Assembly: GCA_902493545.1 (NCBI GenBank)
Contig: CABUQI010000085.1
Coordinates: forward strand, 1 to 5,593
Source: an uncultured Collinsella sp.
GTDB taxonomy: Bacteria > Actinomycetota > Coriobacteriia > Coriobacteriales > Coriobacteriaceae
Direction: 5' to 3'
DNA: 5,593 nucleotides
The notes below the pieces were generated by a model that was given only the letters and a program-made list of their open reading frames with translations, had not been told where the DNA came from and did no database searches. Shown in pieces: positions 1 through 5,518 of the stretch. A program made the translations under genes and the position numbers. Position 1 is the stretch's first letter, and the number at the start of each line of letters is the position of its first letter.

Positions 1-1061
1 TGGGCATCGACAAGCCCAACGTGCGCTACGTGATCCACAACAACGTGCCCGAGAGCATCGAGGCCTACTACCAGGAGGCGGGCCGCGCTGGTCGCGATGG
101 CGATCCGGCCAGCTGTCACTTGCTGTGGAACGGTAACGATTTTCGCATGCGCCGCTTTTTGATCGACCGCGGCGATGCGGCCGACGAGGCGCTTGACGAC
201 GAGCAGCGCGCGTGGGCGCTCCAGAACCGTTATCGCCTGCTCAGCCAGATGGAGGGCTACTGTAATACCACCGGCTGCCTGCGCGAATACATGCTGCGCT
301 ACTTTGGCGACGAAGCCGCGGCCGAGCATGCGGTTGCGGCTGCTGCGGGCGGCACCGCAGACGACGCCGAGGGCTGCGGCAACTGCAGCAACTGTCTCAC
401 GCAGTTCGAGGTCGAGGACGTCACCGATATGGCCCGCGCCGCTGTGCGCTATGTGGCCACGCGTCCCATGCGCTTTGGTAAGTCGCTCATCGCCGATGTG
501 CTCCACGGCGGCAATACCGAGCGCATTCGCCAGATGCATCTGGACGAGGACCGTGGCTATGGTGAGCTGTCGAGCGAATCGGTCGGACGCATTAAGGACA
601 TCATCGGGCAGCTGTGCGGCCGCGGTTATTTGGCAACCTCGCAGGGGCAGTACCCGGTCGTGGGGCTGGGCCCGCGTGCCATCGAGGTCGAGGATGAGGC
701 GTTTGCCTTTACCGTTAAGCGTCGCGCGTCCAAGCGCAAGGCCTCGGCCCGCGCCCGCCGTGCGGTGGATCTGCTGCGCGAGGAGGCCGAGCTGGATCAG
801 CGCCCGCGCGTGGGCGACGATGCCGAGCTGTTCGAACGCCTGCGCGCCCTCCGCAAGGAGATTTCGACGGAGTTGGAGATGGCGCCGTACATGGTCTTTT
901 CCGACAAGGCCCTGCGCGGCTTGTGCCGCCTGCGCCCGCAGACACGCGACGAGCTGATCCAGGTCAACGGCATTGGCGAGAAAAAGGCCGACGCCTTTGG
1001 CGAGCAGTTTATGGCGGCGATTGAAGAGTTTGAGTCCGAGCATGCGCGGGATGGAGCGTAA
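1..1061 (+). CDS. recQ: ATP-dependent DNA helicase RecQ, C-terminal part (5' end outside window)
   Basis: This is the 3' part of a RecQ-family 3'-5' DNA helicase, which unwinds recombination and repair intermediates. The frame is open from base 3 (GIDKPNVRYVIH), so the true start lies upstream, as do the Walker A and DEAH motifs. Residues below count from the codon at base 21. Helicase motif VI is QEAGRAGRDG at 18-27. The RecQ-C-terminal (RQC) zinc site is C86 followed by CGNCSNC (C119, C122, C125). A winged-helix region follows at about 133-215. An HRDC domain spans about 266-334 and ends with the helix-hairpin-helix-like VNGIGEKKADAFG. The spacing between C86 and C119 is 33 residues, longer than the 17 I recall for E. 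coli RecQ (C380 to C397), because of an Ala-rich insert at 98-113. The stop codon lies 2 bases before the next gene, so the two are probably co-transcribed. Identification is firm. Confidence 0.95.
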   Translation, partial: GIDKPNVRYVIHNNVPESIEAYYQEAGRAGRDGDPASCHLLWNGNDFRMRRFLIDRGDAADEALDDEQRAWALQNRYRLLSQMEGYCNTTGCLREYMLRYFGDEAAAEHAVAAAAGGTADDAEGCGNCSNCLTQFEVEDVTDMARAAVRYVATRPMRFGKSLIADVLHGGNTERIRQMHLDEDRGYGELSSESVGRIKDIIGQLCGRGYLATSQGQYPVVGLGPRAIEVEDEAFAFTVKRRASKRKASARARRAVDLLREEAELDQRPRVGDDAELFERLRALRKEISTELEMAPYMVFSDKALRGLCRLRPQTRDELIQVNGIGEKKADAFGEQFMAAIEEFESEHARDGA

Positions 1062-1063
1062 CG

Positions 1064-1819
1064 ATGGCATTCGACGATAAAACCGGCCGCGCTGAGGTGT
1101 CCGCCGTGCCGCTGTACCAGCAGGTCATGGACGACCTAAAGGGCGAGATCGCGCGCGGCGTGTACCCAGCCGGCTCGCGCATCCCTGCCGAGATGGAGCT
1201 CGCGAAGTCCTACGGCGTGGGGCGCATCACCGTGCGCCGTGCCATCGAGGAGCTGTCGCGCGTGGGGTATCTCAACCGCCAGCAGGGGAGGGGTACCTTT
1301 GTGTGCGCTCCCAAGCTCAAGCGCAAGATTCGCCAGAAGGGTGACGTCCAGAGCTTTACTGAGGGTTGTGCTGCCAACGACATGGTGCCGGGTGCGCGTC
1401 TGGTGTCGCGCACGGTGGTCGCGGCGACGCACGAGGATGCGGCGTTCTTTGGCGCGGAGCCCGGCTGCGAGCTTATCGTGGTCGAACGCGTGCGCACAGC
1501 CGACGGCATCCCTGTCATGCTTGAGAACAACGCCTTTGTGCTCGCCGACCATCCCTATCTGCAGACGCTTGCCGACAAGGACCTCACGGACAATTCCATC
1601 TTTGCGCTCGTTGCCGAGCATTCGGGTCGCGCGCCGCTCAAGTCCGACCCCTGCACCGTGGAGATTGCGCTTGCCGATGCTCAGGCGGCCCCGCTGTTGG
1701 AGGTGCCGGTCGGTGAGCCGCTCTTCTATATGGAGGCGTACTTTACCGATGAGGACGAGCGCCCCTTGCTGCTCGGCCGCCAAAAGATCGTGGGCTCGCG
1801 CTACGTGTTCGACATCTAA
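1064..1819 (+). CDS. GntR-family (HutC subfamily) transcriptional regulator with UTRA domain
   Basis: This is a 251-residue cytoplasmic DNA-binding regulator. Residues 15-82 form the GntR winged helix-turn-helix: PLYQQVMDDLKGEIARG, then the recognition region SYGVGRITVRRAIEELSRVGYL and the wing QGRGTFV. Residues about 98-245 form a UTRA effector domain, with the typical ERVRTADGIPVMLEN strand pair and the closing RQKIVGSRYVFDI. UTRA domains usually bind a phosphosugar or another small metabolite, which releases the DNA. The ATG at 1064 has GGAG at 1053-1056, inside the end of recQ, with a 7-base spacer; this suggests translational coupling. The next gene is a FrlB-like SIS protein, and frl operons of E. 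coli and Bacillus are controlled by regulators of this same family. I therefore infer that it controls that gene, probably through the repeats at 1829-1846 and 1891-1908. The effector is unknown, and I give no gene symbol because the target is unproved. Confidence 0.93.
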   Translation: MAFDDKTGRAEVSAVPLYQQVMDDLKGEIARGVYPAGSRIPAEMELAKSYGVGRITVRRAIEELSRVGYLNRQQGRGTFVCAPKLKRKIRQKGDVQSFTEGCAANDMVPGARLVSRTVVAATHEDAAFFGAEPGCELIVVERVRTADGIPVMLENNAFVLADHPYLQTLADKDLTDNSIFALVAEHSGRAPLKSDPCTVEIALADAQAAPLLEVPVGEPLFYMEAYFTDEDERPLLLGRQKIVGSRYVFDI

Positions 1820-1828
1820 CGTCCACAG

Positions 1829-1846
1829 ATAGAACAACATAGAACA
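1829..1846 (+). promoter_or_regulatory. Candidate operator, copy 1 (ATAGRACAACATAGAACR)
   Basis: First copy of an 18-bp sequence, ATAGAACAACATAGAACA, that recurs 62 bp downstream. It contains TAGAACA twice, 10 bp apart. It starts 9 bases after the regulator stop codon and lies about 50 to 70 bases upstream of the predicted transcription start of the SIS gene. The role as a regulator binding site is inferred from repetition and position. Confidence 0.5.
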
Positions 1847-1862
1847 AATTTGCTAAGATGAC

Positions 1863-1891
1863 TTCACGGGCGTTGTTGCACGTGTTATAAA
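1863..1891 (+). promoter_or_regulatory. Probable promoter of the SIS gene
   Basis: An extended -10 element, TGtTATAAA, is at 1883-1891 (hexamer 1886-1891). A -35-like TTCACG is at 1863-1868 (4 of 6 matches to TTGACA) with a 17-bp spacer. The predicted start is near 1898, inside operator copy 2, giving a leader of about 65 bases. A weaker alternative, TGCTAAGAT, is at 1851-1859. Confidence 0.5.
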
Positions 1892-1908
1892 TAGGACAAC
1901 ATAGAACG
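1891..1908 (+). promoter_or_regulatory. Candidate operator, copy 2 (ATAGRACAACATAGAACR)
   Basis: Second copy, ATAGGACAACATAGAACG, differing from copy 1 at two of 18 positions. It directly abuts the -10 hexamer and covers the predicted transcription start, so a bound protein would block transcription. The 62-bp offset from copy 1 is close to six helical turns, which would place both sites on the same DNA face. This is an inference; no binding data are available. Confidence 0.5.
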
Positions 1909-1947
1909 ACAGCAGGTACGAGCTGCCGTCGCTCAAAACCGCCGCAC

Positions 1948-1954
1948 AAGGAGG
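1948..1954 (+). promoter_or_regulatory. Ribosome binding site of the SIS gene
   Basis: AAGGAGG with a 9-base spacer to the ATG at 1964. It is a complete Shine-Dalgarno match, the strongest in the window, and fixes the start codon of the SIS protein. Confidence 0.8.
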
Positions 1955-1963
1955 AGCATCAGG

Positions 1964-2932
1964 ATGAACGCACACGATCTGATTCAGGAAATCATCGAGC
2001 GCAAGGGCAAGATTGAGAACGTCTTTTGGATCGCCTGTGGCGGTTCGATGATCGACCTGATGCCGGCCAACGAGCTGCTCAAGCGCGAGGCCACCACGTT
2101 CACCTCGACGGTCTACACGGCACGCGAGTTTTGCCTGATGGCCCCCAAGAGCCTAGGGCCGAAGTCGCTCGTTATTGCCTGCAGCCACAGCGGCAACACG
2201 CAGGAGGTCGTCGATGGCTGCGAGATGGCGTTGGCTGCCGGCGCCGAGGTCGTCGCCATGACCGACTGCGAGGGCTCCAAGATTGACAACGGCAAGTGGA
2301 TCACCTGGGTCTACCCGTGGGGCGAGGGCGTGCCGCAGGCCGAGGTGCCGCAGGGCATCGGCGCTCTGATCGCCGCCGAGCTGCTCGACCAGCAGGAAGG
2401 CTACGAGGCACTCGCCGACATGTACGAGGGCCTCAAGCAGATGGATGCGCTGCTGCCCGCCGCCCGCGAGAAGGTCAACGCCGAGCTGGGCGCCCGCTTT
2501 GCCGAGCTCTGCCAGCAGCACAAGTTCTTCTATATCCTGGGCTCCGGACCCAACTTTAGCCAGACCTACGCCATGGCAATTTGCTCGCTCATGGAGATGC
2601 AGTGGCAGCACTGCTGCTACATCCACTCCGGCGAGTACTTCCACGGCCCGTTCGAAGCCACCGAGCCCGGCGTGTTCTACTTTGTGCAGCTTGGCGCGGG
2701 CGAGTGCCGCCCCATGGAGGAGCGTGCTCTTGCGTTCCTCAACACGCACACCGATACAGTCATGGTGCTCGATGCGCTTGAGTACGGCGTGGGCGAAGTG
2801 CCTGCCAGCGTGCGTTCGTTCCTGGAGCCGATCTTCTTCTACAACATGAGCTGCGAGCTGCGCGCCGCCCGCGGCAAGGTCTTCGACCACAGCCCCGAGG
2901 TTCGTCGCTACATGGGCATCGAGCAGTACTAA
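1964..2932 (+). CDS. Double-SIS-domain phosphosugar protein, FrlB-like (probable fructoselysine-6-phosphate-type deglycase)
   Basis: A 322-residue soluble protein with two sugar isomerase (SIS) domains, at about 17-150 and 170-310. Domain 1 carries the phosphosugar-binding motif CSHSGNTQEVV (73-83). Domain 2 carries ILGSGPNFSQ (191-200) and IHSGEYFHGPFE (220-231), in which E224 and H227 are the conserved acid and histidine of this group. The C-terminus SPEVRRYMGIEQY resembles the NPDERRYYG...EY end of E. coli FrlB as I recall it; that protein is about 340 residues, so this one is slightly shorter at the N-terminus. FrlB splits fructoselysine 6-phosphate into glucose 6-phosphate and lysine. 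Related enzymes act on glucoselysine or fructose-asparagine phosphates, so the exact substrate is open. It has no GlmS-type glutaminase domain. It follows a GntR/UTRA regulator and ends in a terminator 24 bases after its stop, so it is a single-gene unit without the FrlD kinase or a transporter nearby. Confidence 0.85.
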   Translation: MNAHDLIQEIIERKGKIENVFWIACGGSMIDLMPANELLKREATTFTSTVYTAREFCLMAPKSLGPKSLVIACSHSGNTQEVVDGCEMALAAGAEVVAMTDCEGSKIDNGKWITWVYPWGEGVPQAEVPQGIGALIAAELLDQQEGYEALADMYEGLKQMDALLPAAREKVNAELGARFAELCQQHKFFYILGSGPNFSQTYAMAICSLMEMQWQHCCYIHSGEYFHGPFEATEPGVFYFVQLGAGECRPMEERALAFLNTHTDTVMVLDALEYGVGEVPASVRSFLEPIFFYNMSCELRAARGKVFDHSPEVRRYMGIEQY

Positions 2933-2955
2933 TATACCGGGAATAACCTCTCACG

Positions 2956-2987
2956 ACGGGGTCTGCGCTGCGCGCGGGCCCCGTTTT
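2956..2987 (+). terminator. Rho-independent terminator of the SIS gene
   Basis: A 13-bp stem (2956-2968 with 2972-2984, two G-U pairs) built on ACGGGG/CCCCGT closes a 3-base loop and is followed by TTT. It starts 24 bases after the stop codon of the SIS gene. Confidence 0.88.
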
Positions 2988-3022
2988 GCGTTGTGGCGGC
3001 CGGATTCGTGTCTGCGCGAAAA

Positions 3023-3204
3023 CGAAGGTGAATACTTTTCCGCGAAGTGAACGACCTATTTTGGACCCCCGAAGCATCCACACTTTTTGACGCCAAAACT
3101 GCAGGGAAAACTCGACGAAGCCGCAGGAAACGGCGTCCGAAAAGTGTCGATGCTTCGGGGGCTCGTTTTTACTCGTTCACTTCGCGGAAAAGTATTCACC
3201 TTCG
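3023..3204. repeat. 182-bp imperfect palindrome with perfect 32-bp arms
   Basis: The outer arms 3023-3054 and 3173-3204 are exact reverse complements over 32 bp. After an 11-by-11-base unpaired segment, inner arms 3066-3094 and 3132-3161 pair at 27 of 29 positions, including CCCCCGAAGCATC/GATGCTTCGGGGG. The central loop is 37 bases (3095-3131). The element sits between two convergent genes, between their terminators. Its AT-rich arms differ from the flanking sequence. It looks like a dispersed intergenic palindrome or a MITE-like element. No clear target-site duplication is visible. Short frames across it (for example 3087-3284 on the plus strand) are palindrome by-products: the same SLRGKVFTF peptide reads from both strands. 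Confidence 0.85.
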
Positions 3205-3228
3205 ATTCGCAAGGGCACTGCGTGAGTC

Positions 3229-3270
3229 AAAAAAGCGGGCCGCGCCGGGGATTTCCGGCGCGGCCCGCTT
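3229..3270 (-). terminator. Rho-independent terminator of the dehydrogenase gene
   Basis: A perfect 16-bp GC-rich stem (3233-3248 with 3255-3270, core GCGGGCCGCGCCGG) has a 6-base loop. Read on the minus strand it runs into TTTTTT (complement of 3229-3234). It lies 42 bases past the stop codon of the dehydrogenase. The plus-strand side lacks a T run, so it points one way. Confidence 0.9.
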
Positions 3271-3311
3271 GGCATCGCGTTTAGATTCGCAAGGTTGCGG
3301 CAGCCAGCGGC

Positions 3312-4289
3312 CTACTTTGCGTCGTAGGCTTCGGCGTCCCACCAGTCGAGCTGGGCGATGTTGTCGCGGATGTGTTGGCAGCTCTTGTGGAAGCTCTCGA
3401 GCTCGTACTCGGACAGGTCGAGCGTGTAGACCTCCTCGACGCCCTCGGCACCGATCACGCACGGCAGGGAGGTAAAGATGCCCTCCTCGCCATACTGGCC
3501 GGTCATAAGCGTAGAGGCCGAAAGCACGGCGTGCTCGTTGTGCAGCACGGCGGCGCAGACGCGCGCGGCGGAGTTGGCGACGGCGTACTCGGTGCACTGC
3601 TTGCCCTGGTAGGTTACGTAGCCGCCCTTGCGTGCAAGCTCCTCGACCTCCATGTGGTCGAAGGCGTACTTGTCAGGGTTCTCGGCCTGAAGTTCGTTGA
3701 GGCTCTTGCCGGCGATGGTTGCGGCCTTAAAGGCGGCAAGCTGGCTAAAGCCGTGCTCGCCGATCATGTAGGCGTCGATGGACTTGGGGCTCACGCCGAC
3801 CTTCTTGGAGATCTCGGTGCGCAGGCGGGCGGAGTCCAGGCCGCAGCCCGAGCCGATGATCTTCTTGGGATCGTAGCCGGTCAGGTGCCACAGCTCGGTG
3901 CACACGACGTCGCAGGGGTTGGAGATGCTCACGAAGATGCCGTCAAAGCCGGCGTCGACGATGCGCTTGGCAAAGGTGCGGGCGGCGTCGGTGGTAAAGA
4001 ACAGCTCGCCGTCGCGGTTGCCGGCGGCCAGCGCGACCTTGCCGGTGGCGTTGACGATGACGTCGCAGCAGGCAAGTTCCTCGTAGTGGTCGTAGCAGTT
4101 GACGATCTTGGTGTTGTACGGGACAAACGAAAGGGAGTCGCGCAGGTCTTGGGCCTCGGACGTCACCTTGGCCTCGTTGATATCGCACAGGTACAGCTCA
4201 TCGGCAATGCCCTGCATGAGCAGGCTGTTGGCGACATGTGCTCCTACGTGGCCCTGGCCGACCACACCGATCTTACGCGTCTGGTACAT
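3312..4289 (-). CDS. NAD-dependent L-2-hydroxyacid dehydrogenase (L-lactate dehydrogenase family, L-2-hydroxyisocaproate dehydrogenase-like)
   Basis: A 325-residue cytoplasmic enzyme of the LDH/MDH superfamily that interconverts a 2-oxoacid plus NADH and an L-2-hydroxyacid. The Rossmann motif is GQGHVG at 11-16, and D36 at the end of the second strand (LYLCDINEA) favours NAD. Catalytic residues are visible: R92 in the mobile loop, N124 (SISNPCDV), D152 and R155 (GLDSARLR), and H179 (IGEHG). The loop at 82-96 lacks the QKPGETR pattern of classic lactate dehydrogenase. It aligns instead with L-2-hydroxyisocaproate dehydrogenase of lactobacilli as I recall it, as does ARKGGYVTYQGK at 219-230. 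Substrates may therefore be larger than pyruvate. I chose the ATG at 4289 because AAAGGA precedes it with a 7-base spacer and the Rossmann fold begins right after; the in-frame ATG at 4382 would lie upstream of the likely promoter. It is a single-gene unit, divergent from metA. Confidence 0.92.
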   Translation of the reverse strand: MYQTRKIGVVGQGHVGAHVANSLLMQGIADELYLCDINEAKVTSEAQDLRDSLSFVPYNTKIVNCYDHYEELACCDVIVNATGKVALAAGNRDGELFFTTDAARTFAKRIVDAGFDGIFVSISNPCDVVCTELWHLTGYDPKKIIGSGCGLDSARLRTEISKKVGVSPKSIDAYMIGEHGFSQLAAFKAATIAGKSLNELQAENPDKYAFDHMEVEELARKGGYVTYQGKQCTEYAVANSAARVCAAVLHNEHAVLSASTLMTGQYGEEGIFTSLPCVIGAEGVEEVYTLDLSEYELESFHKSCQHIRDNIAQLDWWDAEAYDAK

Positions 4290-4326
4290 ATACGTATCCT
4301 TTCGGCCGAGTTTTTCGCGTCGAACC

Positions 4327-4355
4327 ATTGTAGCGTCCTGCTGCCACTTTGCTAG
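4327..4355 (-). promoter_or_regulatory. Probable promoter of the dehydrogenase gene
   Basis: On the minus strand a near-consensus -10 hexamer TACAAT (complement of 4327-4332) is preceded, 17 bp away, by a poor -35-like CTAGCA (complement of 4350-4355). The predicted start near 4320 gives a leader of about 31 bases ending in the AAAGGA ribosome binding site. The weak -35 may mean that an activator is needed. Confidence 0.5.
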
Positions 4356-4499
4356 GCTAAAGCGCCGTAGATTTTTGGACATGCCTTAATCTCTACTTTT
4401 GGAGTGATCTGGGCCGCTGACGGCATCGCTGGGCGATGTGCTCGCGCGGATGGGGCCGGTCGTTGTACCATAGCTGCAACTGACTCGTAAGGAGCATCC
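4356..4499 (+). other. metA upstream region
   Basis: This stretch of the divergent region should hold the metA promoter, but no convincing -35/-10 pair is seen. The best -10-like hexamer is TACCAT at 4466-4471, without a matching -35. A small hairpin, CATCGC-TGG-GCGATG, lies at 4424-4438. I recognise none of the SAM riboswitch core motifs. The ribosome binding site TAAGGAG (4488-4494) is 5 bases before the metA ATG. Confidence 0.35.
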
Positions 4500-5426
4500 A
4501 TGCCCATTCGCATTCCCGACGCCCTCCCTGCCGCCGCGCAGCTCGAGAGCGAGAACATCTTTGTCATGACCGAGTACCGCGCGCTGCACCAGGACATCCG
4601 TCCGCTGCGCGTGCTCATCCTCAACCTCATGCCCACCAAGATCGCTACCGAGACGCAGATCATGCGCAAGCTCTCCAACACGCCGCTGCAGGTGGAGGTG
4701 GACCTGCTGCGTACCAAGACGCACGAGGCCACTCACGTAAGCGCCGGCCACCTGGAGACGTTCTACCGCACGTTCGACGACATCCGCGACATCCACTACG
4801 ACGGCCTGATCATCACGGGCGCGCCGGTGGAGCAGATGCCGTTCGAGGAGGTCGACTACTGGCCCGAGCTCTGCCAGATCATGGATTGGTCCACCACGCA
4901 CGTGCACTCCACGCTGCACATTTGTTGGGGTGCGCAGGCCGGTCTATACCATCATTACGGTATCCAGAAGTACGACCTACCGGCAAAGGCGAGTGGCGTA
5001 TTTGAGCATTATCTGGTGAAGCCGCAAAGCCCGCTGGTCCGCGGCTTTGACGACCGTTTCTATGCCGTGCATTCGCGCAACACCGATGTGCGCCGCGAGG
5101 ACGTGGAGGCCGAGCCGCAGCTTGAGGTTGTGGCCGTGTCTGACGAGGTTGGCCTGTACATCGTCAAGTCGACCGACAGCCGTCGCTTCTTTGTCTTTGG
5201 CCATCCCGAGTACGATACCGACACGTTGCGCCTGGAGTACGAGCGCGACGTGAAGCGCGGGCTCAGCCCCCAGGTTCCGGCGCATTACTTCCCGAATGAC
5301 GACCCCACGGCCGAGCCGCGCAACGTCTGGCGCAGCCAGGCTCAGTTGCTCTACACCAACTGGCTCAACTACTACGTCTACCAGACCACGCCCTACGACC
5401 TAGCCCGCGCCGGCGAGGAGCACTAG
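4500..5426 (+). CDS. metA: Homoserine O-acetyltransferase (MetA family, acetyl-CoA type)
   Basis: A 308-residue cytoplasmic enzyme that acylates the hydroxyl of L-homoserine, the committed step of methionine synthesis. It aligns with E. coli MetA (309 residues) almost without gaps from MPIRIPD at the start to TNWLNYYVYQTTPYDL at 286-301. The nucleophile is C142 (ICWGAQAGLYHHYGI), and H235 and E237 (FGHPEYD) complete the catalytic set; the numbers match those of E. coli. Residue 111, known from Bacillus cereus MetA to set the acyl donor, is Glu here (TGAPVEQMPFEEVDYW). E. coli has Gly at this position and uses succinyl-CoA. I therefore infer acetyl-CoA use, although automatic annotation often says succinyltransferase. 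The ATG at 4500 is supported by TAAGGAG at 4488-4494 and by the conserved N-terminus. No other methionine genes are in the window; the gene is divergent from the dehydrogenase and ends at a hairpin terminator. Confidence 0.95.
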   Translation: MPIRIPDALPAAAQLESENIFVMTEYRALHQDIRPLRVLILNLMPTKIATETQIMRKLSNTPLQVEVDLLRTKTHEATHVSAGHLETFYRTFDDIRDIHYDGLIITGAPVEQMPFEEVDYWPELCQIMDWSTTHVHSTLHICWGAQAGLYHHYGIQKYDLPAKASGVFEHYLVKPQSPLVRGFDDRFYAVHSRNTDVRREDVEAEPQLEVVAVSDEVGLYIVKSTDSRRFFVFGHPEYDTDTLRLEYERDVKRGLSPQVPAHYFPNDDPTAEPRNVWRSQAQLLYTNWLNYYVYQTTPYDLARAGEEH

Positions 5427-5454
5427 GCTACGGCTGCTGCTGTGCCGGCGGCGT

Positions 5455-5518
5455 GACGAGCGTGGATATCCGGACGGACGAGCGTGGATTTTCGGACATT
5501 TACAAATCGAGCGTGGAT
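5455..5518 (+). repeat. Three direct copies of CGAGCGTGGAT after metA
   Basis: The 11-mer CGAGCGTGGAT occurs at 5457-5467, 5479-5489 and 5508-5518, with offsets of 22 and 29 bp. Copies 1 and 2 belong to longer related units, GACGAGCGTGGATATCCGGAC (5455-5475) and its near-copy at 5477-5497, which differ at only two positions. Copy 3 forms the left arm of the following hairpin. The spacing is irregular and there are no spacers of CRISPR type. Confidence 0.8.

Noticed and set aside
1136..1840. Minus-strand open frame of 234 codons opposite the GntR gene
   Set aside because: It is a shadow frame in GC-rich DNA, rich in His and Arg, without a domain, and fully antisense to a recognised gene.
3087..3284. 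Plus-strand 65-codon frame inside the palindrome and terminator
   Set aside because: No ribosome binding site is seen, it reads through a terminator stem, and its SLRGKVFTF segment also appears on the other strand simply because the arms are inverted copies.
3047..3475. Plus-strand open frame of 142 codons starting in the palindrome and running into the dehydrogenase gene
   Set aside because: It overlaps the dehydrogenase antisense, is Arg/Ser-rich as expected of a shadow frame in GC-rich DNA, and its first part is the palindrome itself.
3372..4355. Plus-strand open frame of 327 codons opposite the dehydrogenase
   Set aside because: It is the antisense shadow of a clearly recognised gene and has a low-complexity Gly/Ala/Val/Leu composition with no family motifs.
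4290..4382. 31-residue N-terminal extension of the dehydrogenase from an ATG at 4382
   Set aside because: It lies upstream of the likely -10 element and lacks a ribosome binding site, while the ATG at 4289 has a good one and directly precedes the Rossmann fold.
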